DNA of 64,000 bases from Oligoflexia bacterium (GTDB lineage Bacteria; Bdellovibrionota; Bdellovibrionia; JABDDW01), in contig JADJXN010000002.1 of the NCBI GenBank assembly GCA_016715815.1, positions 372,001 to 436,000 on the forward strand, given 5' to 3'. Below, in pieces: positions 1 through 8,277 of this stretch. The notes under the pieces are model-generated. The model did no database searches, was not told the origin of the DNA, and was given only the letters and a program-made list of their open reading frames with translations. Numbering within the stretch: the first letter of the stretch is position 1; every line of letters starts with the position of its first letter. A program made the translations under genes and the position numbers.

Positions 1-1
1 T

Positions 2-541
2 AAAAAAAGTGTTTTATGTAAAGTGTGTGCACTGAACTTTCAAAAAAGCCCTTTACTTAAAAGAAGGCAAAATCATTTAACCATATTTTCACTTTTTGAG
101 TTAAATGACGTAACCTACAATTTAATTAAGGCGTGTAAAGGGGCCAAAGATCGTGCTCTTATAAAAGAATTGGCAAGACTGCTTGCAAATAAAGTTCTCT
201 TTGAAATAGCTGAGGTGATAGCTGGTGTTATCCCCATACCATCTAAAAACGCATCTGTGGTTGACCATGGGTTTATGTTGGGGCACTACGTGGCAGCAGT
301 TTTAAATAAGCCGCACCTACCGGAAACGCTATATTTTTTAAACCCAAAAGAGCAAAAAAGCCTAAGTTTGCAAGATAGAATGCAGGTTAAAATGAAAGCG
401 CAAATTAAACTCCCCTGTGCTTATCAGGGTGTATGGCTTTTGGTAGATGATGTCATTACTACAGGCCTCACAATGCAGGAAGCATTTAAAAGCCTAAGCG
501 TTCCCAATGTAGTGTGTCTAACCCTTGCAACAAGGCTCTAA
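2..541 (+). CDS. ComF family phosphoribosyltransferase-like protein, 5' end cut by window edge
   Basis: ComF-type proteins combine an N-terminal Cys4 zinc finger with a type I phosphoribosyltransferase fold and are linked to DNA uptake or processing. The PRPP-binding motif LLVDDVITTG lies about 35 residues from the C-terminus. The frame stays open to base 2, and the residues before the first possible start (GTG at 23) read LCKVC, which looks like the second half of the zinc finger. The true start therefore lies left of the window and the GTG is not a real start. A small gap separates it from lolA on the same strand. Family assignment is good; a role in competence is inference. Confidence 0.75.
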   Translation, partial: KKSVLCKVCALNFQKSPLLKRRQNHLTIFSLFELNDVTYNLIKACKGAKDRALIKELARLLANKVLFEIAEVIAGVIPIPSKNASVVDHGFMLGHYVAAVLNKPHLPETLYFLNPKEQKSLSLQDRMQVKMKAQIKLPCAYQGVWLLVDDVITTGLTMQEAFKSLSVPNVVCLTLATRL

Positions 542-574
542 AGGAGTATAAAGACTGGATTACAGTGAACTTTT

Positions 575-1231
575 ATGAATAGATTTTTAATACTTTTCTA
601 TACAGTTTTAGCTTTGTCAGCGCCTTTAAAAGAAGAATTAAAGCTCTTAAAGGAAGTAGAAAAAAAATACTCAAAGACAAGTGGTATCACAATGGAGGTA
701 ACAAAAAAGCTGACCATTGCTCTTTTGGAAAAAGAAAAAAAGTCTTTTGGTGAAATTAAAATCAAAAAGGGTGGTTTTTTTAAATGGCATACTGTGAAGC
801 CTGAAGAAAACACGATCTTATTAACCCCAAAAGCAGTTTGGGTGATAGATGCGCCCATGGATGACCAAGATAGAACCATTGTTTTAAAATCAAAAAGACC
901 AAAGAAAAACCAGTCGCCCGCAATAGTAGCTTTTTTAATGGGAAAAGGTGGTTTAACAAAAAGCTACCATGTTGTTAACACAGCCCAAGAAGAGGATAAT
1001 AACGAGAAAATTAGATATTACTTAAAATCCAAAACCACCCATGAAGCTGTAACAGAGTTGGAAGTGGTTATTAATAAAAAAACAAAGAATGTTGAAAAAG
1101 TTATTTTTGTTGACCACATTGGTAATAACACCGTTTTAGAATTTGATGCCGTAGAGTTTGATAAAAAATTTGATAAAAATGAATTTGAATTTGATGCGCC
1201 TAAAGACGCAGAAATAACCATTTTGGAGTAA
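575..1231 (+). CDS. lolA: LolA-like outer-membrane lipoprotein carrier protein
   Basis: A 218-residue exported protein that should shuttle lipoproteins across the periplasm from LolCDE to the outer membrane. Residues 1-16 form a signal peptide (hydrophobic FLILFYTVLALSA). The mature part shows the LolA pattern: an amphipathic first helix, then beta strands with GGFFKWHTVKPEENTILLTP, typical of the half-barrel. No good Shine-Dalgarno precedes ATG 575, but no better in-frame start is visible. It is followed after 7 bp by yajQ, so co-transcription is likely. A second exported protein of possibly similar fold is at 31595-32392. Confidence 0.75.
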   Translation: MNRFLILFYTVLALSAPLKEELKLLKEVEKKYSKTSGITMEVTKKLTIALLEKEKKSFGEIKIKKGGFFKWHTVKPEENTILLTPKAVWVIDAPMDDQDRTIVLKSKRPKKNQSPAIVAFLMGKGGLTKSYHVVNTAQEEDNNEKIRYYLKSKTTHEAVTELEVVINKKTKNVEKVIFVDHIGNNTVLEFDAVEFDKKFDKNEFEFDAPKDAEITILE

Positions 1232-1238
1232 AATAATT

Positions 1239-1721
1239 ATGCCCTCATTTGACATAGTGTCTGAAGTAAATAAACAAGAAGTAGATAATGCTGTAAACCA
1301 AGCAAAAAAAGAAGTAACAACTAGATTTGATTTTAAAAACCTGCCCGTTGAAATTACTCTAGACAAACTAGAAATAAAATTAATGACCACTTCAGAAAAA
1401 ATAGACGCCTTAAAAGAAATTGTGGAATCTAAACTCATTAAGCGTGGGGTGAGCGCGCAAGTTCTGGATTACCAAAAGCCAGAAGAGGGCTCAATGGGAA
1501 CAAAGAGAATTGTGGCTAAATTAATTAATGGTATTTCAAAAGAAAAGGCTAAAGAAATCAACCAAGCAATTAAAGACTTAAAATTAAAAGTACAGCCAGC
1601 CATTCATGATGATCGTATTAGAGTCACTTCAAAAAGCATTGATGAATTACAAACTGTTATCCAAAGTATTAAAGCAAAAAATCTTGGGATACCGCTACAG
1701 TTCACAAATATGAGGTCATAA
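1239..1721 (+). CDS. yajQ: YajQ family nucleotide-binding protein (UPF0234)
   Basis: A 160-residue cytosolic protein of the YajQ family, members of which bind nucleotides and, in Xanthomonas, cyclic di-GMP. The N-terminus MPSFDIVSEVNKQEV and the following TRFDFKN are the family signature; the C-terminus ends in GIPLQFTNMR as usual. Length matches the family. Its stop codon shares one base with the rimO start (TAATG), so translation is probably coupled. The ligand in this organism cannot be told from sequence. Confidence 0.93.
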   Translation: MPSFDIVSEVNKQEVDNAVNQAKKEVTTRFDFKNLPVEITLDKLEIKLMTTSEKIDALKEIVESKLIKRGVSAQVLDYQKPEEGSMGTKRIVAKLINGISKEKAKEINQAIKDLKLKVQPAIHDDRIRVTSKSIDELQTVIQSIKAKNLGIPLQFTNMRS

Positions 1722-3097
1722 TGGAACAAAAACTTGTTCACTTTGTTAGCCTTGGGTGCCCTAAAAACCTAGTAGATAGTGAAATTATGTTGGGCCACCT
1801 TAATAGAGCCGACTATAAAATAACCCAGGACCCTCAAATTGCAGACGCCATTATTGTGAATACTTGTGGCTTCATAGATTCCGCCAAAAAAGAATCTATT
1901 AGCACCGTTTTAGAAATGGCAGAGTATAAAATTAATGGCAAAAAAAATATGAAGCTAGTAGTGGCGGGGTGTCTTACCCAGCGTTACAAGGATGAGTTAG
2001 TTGAAAGCCTGCCAGAAGCCGATTTGTTTATTGGTACCGGGGAGTTTAACAAAATCACTGAAATTTTAGATGAAGCAGAAAAGTTAAAAGTAAAAAAGTC
2101 TTATTTTAATTTACCCACTTATCTTCAAGAAGAAGATGCCCCCAGAATTAATACCCAGGCATTTTATACTGCTTATTTAAAAATTGCAGAGGGCTGCCTT
2201 AAGCGATGTGCGTTTTGTGCTATTCCTAAAATTAGAGGGAATTTACAATCTAGAACACTAACTAATATTACAAAAGAAGCAAAGAGGCTTGTTGCCGGCG
2301 GAGTGAAGGAAATTAACGTTGTCTCACATGATTTTACTGACTACGGCTGGGATTTAAGAAGAAAAGATCCAAATGCAAAAGAATCTCCAACAGAGCTTCT
2401 TCGCACTCTTTCAGATGTTGAAGGTTTAGAGTGGATCCGAGTTTTATACCTCTATCCTGATGGAATAACGCCAGAAATGGTAAGTCTAATAAAAGAGAGA
2501 AAAAATCTTTGTAAGTATTTTGATATGCCTTTGCAGCACATCTCAAACAGTGTTTTAAAGCGCATGAACCGCAAAATGACAAAAGAACATATTTTAGAAA
2601 TTTTAAAGATGATCAAAACAGAAATTCCAGATGCAGTTATTAGAACACAATTCATAGTGGGCTTTCCCGGAGAGACCGATGAAGATTTTAAAGAACTTTT
2701 AGAATTTGTTAAAGAGCAAGAATTTGATAGGGTGGGCTGTTTTGAATATAGTCCTGAGGATGTCACGCCCGCTGGTAAAATGCCTGATCAGGTGGATTTA
2801 AAAATTAAAAAGAAAAGACATGATCAACTTATGCGCGTGCAACAAGAAATTAGTTTTAAAAAGCATAAGCGATTTGTTGGCCGCACATTACCGGTTGTAA
2901 TTGAAGGTCTATCCGATGAGAGTGATTTATTATTAAAGGGCCGCATTCAAGAGCAAGCCCCAGAAATAGATGGACATGTTTTAATAACTTCAGGCGATGC
3001 AAAGCTTGGGGATATTGTGAATGTTAAAATCACCGATTCCCACGACTATGATCTAGTCGGGGAAATTGTAAGTCATAACCAGCACTTAACGCATTGA
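1721..3097 (+). CDS. rimO: ribosomal protein uS12 methylthiotransferase RimO
   Basis: Radical-SAM enzyme that methylthiolates the conserved aspartate of ribosomal protein S12. The N-terminal UPF0004 domain supplies the auxiliary 4Fe-4S cluster (Cys13, Cys49, Cys84). The radical-SAM CxxxCxxC is at Cys159/163/166 (EGCLKRCAFC). IVGFPGETDEDF near residue 310 is conserved in methylthiotransferases, and a TRAM domain follows. SLGCPKNLVDSE at the N-terminus and the length of 458 favour RimO over MiaB. It overlaps yajQ by one base and is the last recognisable gene of the lolA-yajQ-rimO run. Confidence 0.95.
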   Translation: MEQKLVHFVSLGCPKNLVDSEIMLGHLNRADYKITQDPQIADAIIVNTCGFIDSAKKESISTVLEMAEYKINGKKNMKLVVAGCLTQRYKDELVESLPEADLFIGTGEFNKITEILDEAEKLKVKKSYFNLPTYLQEEDAPRINTQAFYTAYLKIAEGCLKRCAFCAIPKIRGNLQSRTLTNITKEAKRLVAGGVKEINVVSHDFTDYGWDLRRKDPNAKESPTELLRTLSDVEGLEWIRVLYLYPDGITPEMVSLIKERKNLCKYFDMPLQHISNSVLKRMNRKMTKEHILEILKMIKTEIPDAVIRTQFIVGFPGETDEDFKELLEFVKEQEFDRVGCFEYSPEDVTPAGKMPDQVDLKIKKKRHDQLMRVQQEISFKKHKRFVGRTLPVVIEGLSDESDLLLKGRIQEQAPEIDGHVLITSGDAKLGDIVNVKITDSHDYDLVGEIVSHNQHLTH

Positions 3098-3156
3098 CAG
3101 GCAGTCCCCCGTGGTGATCTAATGGGCCCATCAGCAACTAGGGAGCTTAAGCAACT

Positions 3157-3231
3157 ATGACATCAAAACTTGTAACCGTATTTATTCTCTCCGCTATTGT
3201 CTTTTTTTGCATGAACGCGCTGATTAGTTAA
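3157..3231 (+). CDS. possible 24-residue single-span membrane peptide
   Basis: In the 241-bp gap after rimO, an ATG opens a 24-codon frame that encodes a short polar start, one hydrophobic segment (VTVFILSAIVFFCMNALI) and a stop. A GGGAG lies 11 bases upstream, slightly far for a ribosome-binding site. The composition is that of a small transmembrane peptide, but so short a frame could be chance in AT-rich DNA. No function is proposed. Confidence 0.2.
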   Translation: MTSKLVTVFILSAIVFFCMNALIS

Positions 3232-3338
3232 CTTTTAAAGCGTAGATTGTGTAAATAAAATCGACACCGCAGAGCCTCTGCAAGTGAATCATTTTTTACT
3301 TGAGGGGGGCATAAAATCTGCATAAGTATTTATTTCTA

Positions 3339-3857
3339 ATGTTAAAGCTCAGTTTGTTTTTTATTTTAAGTATCTGCTTTTTAGCCCAAAGTTTTGCTTC
3401 AGGTACAAAAGAGCCACACTCCATAGATGCAGCCCTTTGCGCATCATCTTTAGTGCGCGGGCTTATGTCTCCAAAAACATATGGTGAATTATCAGATTTG
3501 GAAAGCGCCCAATTTGGATTTTTTAACTATGCAAAAATTGTAGAGCTTCAAGGATATATTGAGGCAGAACGCGCTCATAAGTTTTTAGAGAAAACAAAAC
3601 GGGAAATGGAAAAAATTTTACAACAAGCAAAAGAATCGGCGTACTTTCTTAAAATTAGAGGGATTTCAAATGCGGATAGAGAAATTGAAAAAACCTTCAG
3701 AGAAAATCTACTTAGAATTTATGGTAACTATGTTTTCTTGAATAAACTCATAGAAGACCGCATAAAAACCAAAGAGGAAATTCAGGAAGCCTCAGAGGCG
3801 GACGTGGAAGCTCAGCTTGATAAAGAGTTTAATGTTAAAAAACCTTTATTAAATTAA
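3339..3857 (+). CDS. exported protein of unknown function
   Basis: A 172-residue protein with a clear signal peptide (residues 1-20, cleavage near SFASG) and a mature part that is almost entirely charged helix (runs such as KFLEKTKREMEKILQQ), so probably a periplasmic helical or coiled-coil protein. I do not recognise a family. There is no Shine-Dalgarno before the ATG. Upstream bases 3308-3321 give a GG-N10-GC spacing resembling a weak sigma-54 site only 18 bases from the ATG, which I do not rely on. Its stop lies one base from the end of the convergent hpt gene. Confidence 0.6.
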   Translation: MLKLSLFFILSICFLAQSFASGTKEPHSIDAALCASSLVRGLMSPKTYGELSDLESAQFGFFNYAKIVELQGYIEAERAHKFLEKTKREMEKILQQAKESAYFLKIRGISNADREIEKTFRENLLRIYGNYVFLNKLIEDRIKTKEEIQEASEADVEAQLDKEFNVKKPLLN

Positions 3858-3858
3858 T

Positions 3859-4395
3859 TTATAAAATACTAGGGTCTAAAACCTGGTAAATGTCTGCATA
3901 ATTACGGCAAACTTCTTTGTAATCTAGGCCGTAGCCAACCACAAAGTGATCATCAATTTTTTTACCAATATATTTTGCAGAAACTTCAACCCGTCTTCGA
4001 GAGGGCTTGTCAAGTAGTGTGCAAACTTCAATACTTGCTGGTTCAAAAGATTGTAAATGCTTTATAAAAAAATCTAAAGTAATACCCGTATCTAAAATAT
4101 CTTCTACCACTAGCACATGTTTATTTTTAATATCTAAAGAGACGTCCAGGTGTATTTCAACTTTCCCTGAGGTTTGGGTGGAGTGGCCGTAACTAGAAAG
4201 TCTAACAAAATCTACTTTAAAATCTAGATCGATATTTCTAATTAAATCTGCTAAAAAAATCAAACCACCCTTTAATATGCCAATCACCACAAGTTCTTTG
4301 CCAGTGTAATCGCGGGTAATGTTGCGTCCAAGGCTTGTGCAAATAGAATTAATTTGGTCGGCCTTAATATAAAGCTTGGTTTTATTTTTAATCAT
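3859..4395 (-). CDS. hpt: hypoxanthine phosphoribosyltransferase
   Basis: Purine salvage enzyme converting hypoxanthine or guanine with PRPP to IMP or GMP. The PRPP loop VVEDILDTG is at residues 96-104, the family's GxLKGG loop is at 39-44 (GILKGG), and the C-terminal VVGYGLDYKEVCRN is typical of bacterial Hpt. Length 178 is normal. Its ATG overlaps the stop of the upstream TPR gene by 4 bp, making it the last gene of the bamD-TPR-hpt run on the minus strand. Confidence 0.93.
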   Translation of the reverse strand: MIKNKTKLYIKADQINSICTSLGRNITRDYTGKELVVIGILKGGLIFLADLIRNIDLDFKVDFVRLSSYGHSTQTSGKVEIHLDVSLDIKNKHVLVVEDILDTGITLDFFIKHLQSFEPASIEVCTLLDKPSRRRVEVSAKYIGKKIDDHFVVGYGLDYKEVCRNYADIYQVLDPSIL

Positions 4396-5114
4396 AAAAT
4401 GGAAGTTACTCCGGCCTCTTGAGCAAGTTTTAAATAATTTTGTGCATCAGAATTGAGTGGATCTCTAGATAAAACGCCTTCCCACTCTTGAAGCGCCTCA
4501 ACGACTTTGTTTGAATTATAAAAAACAACGCCAAGTTTTAAGCGGGCTGGTATGTAGCCAGGAAAAGAGTCAATAAGTTTGCGTAGCTCTTTAACTGCCT
4601 TTGAGGCTTGATTTTTTTTAATATAAACTTCAACAATTTTCATGTGTGCATCTGGCTTTCTGATGGTGAGGCTTGAGGCTTTGTAATACTGCTCAAGGGC
4701 TTCATCAAAGCGCTGGTACTGAAAATATAAATCGCCAAGCTCTAAGTGCTTTAAAGAAAGCTTTTCTTCAATGTAAGGATCAGATTTTGTCTTTTTAAAT
4801 GCTAAAACTCTTTGCGCCTCTTGAAATACGGCCTTGCCCTCTTCATATTTGCCAAGATCATTATAGATAATGGATAAACCAATGCTTGCATCTGTGAATG
4901 TGGGGTCAATTTCTAAAGCGCGTTTAAAAGTTTGTATGGCTTTTGTGAATTTACCTTGATCGTAATAAATAGTGCCAAGCATTTGATAAACTTCTGGAAG
5001 ACGATTGTTGATTAAAAGCAGTTGTTGCAACAGTCTTTCTGCAATAGGAAGCTGGCCATTTCTAAATTTTTCTCTGGCTACCTCGAGAAGTTCTTGCTCA
5101 TCAACGACTGCCAT
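4392..5114 (-). CDS. TPR-repeat protein
   Basis: About 240 residues made of tandem tetratricopeptide repeats (for example LPEVYQMLGTIYYDQGKFTKAIQTF followed by further repeats), a protein-protein interaction scaffold. No signal peptide is visible, so it is probably cytosolic or loosely membrane-bound. I chose the ATG at 5114 (MAVVDEQ) because GGAGA lies 5 bases upstream; an in-frame ATG at 5129 is possible but lies deeper inside the preceding gene. It overlaps bamD by 14 bp and hpt by 4 bp. The function is unknown. Confidence 0.75.
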   Translation of the reverse strand: MAVVDEQELLEVAREKFRNGQLPIAERLLQQLLLINNRLPEVYQMLGTIYYDQGKFTKAIQTFKRALEIDPTFTDASIGLSIIYNDLGKYEEGKAVFQEAQRVLAFKKTKSDPYIEEKLSLKHLELGDLYFQYQRFDEALEQYYKASSLTIRKPDAHMKIVEVYIKKNQASKAVKELRKLIDSFPGYIPARLKLGVVFYNSNKVVEALQEWEGVLSRDPLNSDAQNYLKLAQEAGVTSIL

Positions 5115-5853
5115 ATTTCTCCAAAGCATTTTTTCCAGAAGAGGAGTAAGACCCGTTCGGAAATGTTTTTAAAAGTTCTCTGATATGTTTTTCTCCGCGC
5201 TCTTTTTGGCCCGTTTCAAAGGCGCTTATGCCGGCCTTATATAAAGCTTCTTCATCAAAACTGCGGTTAGGAAACTTAGTAATTAAAGATTCAAAACGCT
5301 TTAAAGCAGAATCATAAATATCTCTAATAAAATAAAAATTAGCTATATAGAGCTCTTTTTCGGCCAACATTTTTATGCATTCATTTTTTTTAGTTTGAGC
5401 CTCTTTAAAATATTCTGAGGTTGAATAAGAGCTCTCTACCTCTTTAAAGGCGGAAATGGCCTTAAATGCGGGCGTTAGGTCTCGGTCAATGGTGCTAGGA
5501 AGTTGGTTAAAATAACTTAGTGCAATTTTATAAGTTACATAGTCGTTTCTTGGGTGTTTGGGATGAAAGTCCTTAAATAACTGGTAAGCAGTGGCTGATT
5601 CTATAAATGCTTCCTTTTTAAAGTGAATGTCCGCTACCCGTAGTTCTGCCTCCGTGGCATAGCGGCTATAGGGATGTTTATTTCTAAGTTCATTAAATTT
5701 AGTAATAGCTTCTTCAAAGCGTTCATCTTTTTCAAGTTGTTCTGCAATTTTAAACATACCCTCGGCACTATTGGGGTCTGCCACCTGAATGGAGGAGCAC
5801 CCTAATTGATGACACACTATCAAGGTAAAAAGGCTAAAAAATAAGGTTTTCAT
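5101..5853 (-). CDS. bamD: outer membrane assembly lipoprotein BamD-like
   Basis: A 250-residue lipoprotein with TPR repeats, matching BamD/YfiO, the essential lipoprotein of the beta-barrel assembly machine. The signal ends in HQLGCSS, an imperfect lipobox with Cys19 as the lipidation site. The first repeat (EQLEKDERFEEAITKFNEL, then NKHPYSRYATEA) matches the BamD substrate-binding TPR. The C-terminal repeats (KRFESLITKFPN) continue to the end. It heads the bamD-TPR-hpt run. Confusion with another TPR lipoprotein is possible but less likely. Confidence 0.8.
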   Translation of the reverse strand: MKTLFFSLFTLIVCHQLGCSSIQVADPNSAEGMFKIAEQLEKDERFEEAITKFNELRNKHPYSRYATEAELRVADIHFKKEAFIESATAYQLFKDFHPKHPRNDYVTYKIALSYFNQLPSTIDRDLTPAFKAISAFKEVESSYSTSEYFKEAQTKKNECIKMLAEKELYIANFYFIRDIYDSALKRFESLITKFPNRSFDEEALYKAGISAFETGQKERGEKHIRELLKTFPNGSYSSSGKNALEKYGSR

Positions 5854-5874
5854 AGCCTTGAAGTCTATGCCAAA

Positions 5875-6942
5875 TTAGCTGCGAAAGTCTACTATATGGT
5901 TATAAAACTCGGTAAAAATGAGCTTTATAATACTTGCCACAGGGATGGAAATAATCATTCCCAAAATTCCCATTATTTGCCCGCCAATAATAATAACTAC
6001 TACAACCGTCACAGCATGAAGATTTACTATTTTTGCAACAACAAGCGGGATAACAAGAAGCATATCTAACACTTGAGCTAAAACATAAATTGCAATAACA
6101 ATCCCAATCATTAGTGCTGAGTACCCGTTAGCAAAAGCAATAACAATGGCCGGTGCTGCGCCTATAATGGGGCCAATATAGGGGATAATATTTGTCACCC
6201 CTGCTAAAAGCGCTAAAAAGGCGGCATAAGGAAAGCCAATAATTAAAAAGCCAATCCAAACAATGCCCCCTACAAGGGCAGATTCTAAAATTCTTGCTCT
6301 AATAAACCCACCCATTTGCCTATTAATTTGAAAGTGAAGATTTAAAGCCAATTCAAATAAATTATTTGGCACAAAGGCGAGGAGCTTTTTACTAAACATG
6401 CGGCCATCAGAGAGCATAAAAAATGCAAAAAATGGTGCTAAAATAAGTGTTGAAAGGGCAAGGCTGATGGCGTTTGGTAGAGTTGTTAAAAACTCTGTGG
6501 ATGACTTTTGTACATAGCTCATAACTTGTTCTGCAATATCAATATCTGTAAATTGTGAGAGCACAGTGTTTATTGTTAAAGACTTTGCTTTTGTCATATC
6601 AGAGACTTGAGAAATATATTTTGGCACTTCAGCTTGAAGAGTCGAAATTTGCTGAACAAGAATTGGTAAAAGCAAAGTCACACTGCCGGCCACAAGAACA
6701 GAGGAAACTAAAAATGGAATAGAAACGGCCCATGTGGTGCTTAGCCCCTTTCGCTCAAAAAAGCTTACAAAGGGCTTAAATACAAAAGTAATAACAAAAG
6801 CTAAAATAAATGCACCAAGCATACCGGGGATGGCCAGTACTATAACCATGGCAGTAGTAATAATTAATAAAAACGCTAAAAGTTTAATTAGACCAATGCG
6901 TTTGATAACTTTTTGTCTTACTTCTTGTGGTGACAAAATCAT
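5875..6942 (-). CDS. AI-2E family (PerM/YdiK-type) transporter
   Basis: A 355-residue integral membrane protein with about eight hydrophobic segments: two or three near the N-terminus, a soluble stretch (residues 90-150), then a C-terminal group. The conserved region GVTNIIPYIGPIIGAAPA is diagnostic of the AI-2E permease family. Members export various small molecules or sodium, and the substrate here cannot be inferred. Its ATG overlaps the stop of the cNMP-binding gene by 4 bp (ATGA), so the two are probably co-translated. Confidence 0.88.
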   Translation of the reverse strand: MILSPQEVRQKVIKRIGLIKLLAFLLIITTAMVIVLAIPGMLGAFILAFVITFVFKPFVSFFERKGLSTTWAVSIPFLVSSVLVAGSVTLLLPILVQQISTLQAEVPKYISQVSDMTKAKSLTINTVLSQFTDIDIAEQVMSYVQKSSTEFLTTLPNAISLALSTLILAPFFAFFMLSDGRMFSKKLLAFVPNNLFELALNLHFQINRQMGGFIRARILESALVGGIVWIGFLIIGFPYAAFLALLAGVTNIIPYIGPIIGAAPAIVIAFANGYSALMIGIVIAIYVLAQVLDMLLVIPLVVAKIVNLHAVTVVVVIIIGGQIMGILGMIISIPVASIIKLIFTEFYNHIVDFRS

Positions 6943-7487
6943 TGTTGTGTCATCTCTGTTATGACCCTAATTTCCTTTTTTAATTGAGTTATTTTTTCTG
7001 TGGTTTCCTTTAGCCTTCTTCCTAAAACCTCGGCCAGCCTAAAAACCACTTTCACGCCAGTTGTAGGGCTTCTTTCTAAAATTTCAATTAAATCTGGTTT
7101 AAAAAAACCAATTAAAACAGTGTCCTCAGAGGCTACTGCAGTTGCAGACCTTCTACCTGCGTCTTCAACTAAAGAGAGTTCTCCAAAAAAATCACCAGCT
7201 TCAAGGCGTGTGATAACAACGTCTTTTTCTTGAGATTTGTCGCTTAAAATATCATCTACAACACTAATATCAACTTTGCCTTTAACAATAATATACATAC
7301 CAACGCCATTTTCATTTTGCCTAAAAATAACTTCTGAGGCGCGGTACTTTCTGATGTGTACAATGTTTTCAATAAATTTGAGTTCATTTTTGCTTAGGTT
7401 TCTAAACAAAATATTGTTCCCCAATATGGTGGCAATGTTTTGTTCGCGGTCTAATTTTTTAAAAATGTTATCCCATAAAAAGTTCAC
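6939..7487 (-). CDS. cyclic nucleotide-binding domain protein
   Basis: A single cNMP-binding domain with the phosphate-binding cassette GDFFGELSLVEDAGRRSATAV, including the Gly-Glu and Arg that contact the cyclic phosphate, so ligand binding is plausible. There is no HTH or effector domain; a C-terminal helix (RLKETTEKITQLKKEIRV) may be a coiled coil. I place the start at GTG 7487 because it overlaps the upstream stop by 4 bp (GTGA) with GGAGG 8 bases ahead; a longer frame to 7535 would run deep into the preceding gene. It lies between a BatE-like gene and an AI-2E permease, so it may regulate the permease (inference). Confidence 0.8.
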   Translation of the reverse strand: MNFLWDNIFKKLDREQNIATILGNNILFRNLSKNELKFIENIVHIRKYRASEVIFRQNENGVGMYIIVKGKVDISVVDDILSDKSQEKDVVITRLEAGDFFGELSLVEDAGRRSATAVASEDTVLIGFFKPDLIEILERSPTTGVKVVFRLAEVLGRRLKETTEKITQLKKEIRVITEMTQQ

Positions 7488-8239
7488 CAAGGCCCCTCCC
7501 CAGAAGTTTGTATTAACTGTTCCTGTTTTACCCAACCAGTCAAACTTCCCGGAATTGTAACCTGATTCCAGGGGCCGCTTGCAGCGACAACATAGACCTC
7601 CGAGCCCTCTTGTATTTCTGTGAGGGCGGCGTTGGTTTCATTGGGCCCACTTTTTAGCTCTGCCTTTGTAATTATAGTGGCTCGGTCAATGTAGCTATCA
7701 AACAACTTAAACCCGGTCATAAAAGAGCAAAGGCCCAGCAAAACACTAAAAATGATAAGTTGAGTGGGCAAATAGGATTCTTGATCTTTGGCAGAACGTT
7801 TAACTAAAAACCGAATACAGCCATAGAAAAATAAAAGTAAAATAATAAAATTTAAAATTGAAACTTCAAAAAATGTAAATTTAGAAAGAACCTCTTGTTT
7901 TAAAATATCAAAAAAAGTAATGGCCCCTGCGGGAGGTAAAATTTTATTTTGTTGAGTTACAAAAAGAATATTAAAATTCAAAGCGCTATCACGGGGTTTG
8001 TATTTTTGTGCTTTTCTATAATAAGCAAGGGCCTCTCCAACGCGACCCTGCTTTATGGCCACATTTCCCAAGTTATAAAATGCAGTGAAGCGAAACTGGG
8101 TTTCATCTGCAAGCTTTAAAAACTCAGAGCGCGCCGCATCATATTGTGCATTTTCATAAGCATTTAGAGCAGAGGTGAGCTGGCTATTGGCAGAACAAAA
8201 AGTTATATTTAATAGCAGTAAAATTATAGACTGAACCAT
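7484..8239 (-). CDS. BatE-like TPR and SH3 domain membrane protein
   Basis: A 251-residue protein with a signal peptide (1-18), TPR repeats (about 25-95, AFYNLGNVAIKQGRVGEALAYY), two transmembrane segments (about 128-145 and 160-180), and a C-terminal bacterial SH3-type domain ending GPWNQVTIPGSLTGWVKQEQ. This order is that of BatE/BatD-region proteins of the Bacteroides-aerotolerance type. No vWA or MoxR partner is present in the window. It is the first gene of the minus-strand block and is divergent from the M20 hydrolase gene. Confidence 0.7.
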   Translation of the reverse strand: MVQSIILLLLNITFCSANSQLTSALNAYENAQYDAARSEFLKLADETQFRFTAFYNLGNVAIKQGRVGEALAYYRKAQKYKPRDSALNFNILFVTQQNKILPPAGAITFFDILKQEVLSKFTFFEVSILNFIILLLFFYGCIRFLVKRSAKDQESYLPTQLIIFSVLLGLCSFMTGFKLFDSYIDRATIITKAELKSGPNETNAALTEIQEGSEVYVVAASGPWNQVTIPGSLTGWVKQEQLIQTSGEGPW

Positions 8240-8277
8240 AACATAAAAAGTCTAAACAGGAGTTTACGGATTAGCAA

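Noticed and set aside
3308..3321. GG-N10-GC element before the exported protein gene, resembling sigma-54
   Set aside because: Two mismatches to consensus and only 18 bases from the ATG; too weak to call.
6939..7535. Longer 198-residue version of the cNMP-binding protein
   Set aside because: Would overlap the BatE-like gene by 52 bases; GTG 7487 with GGAGG and GTGA overlap is better.
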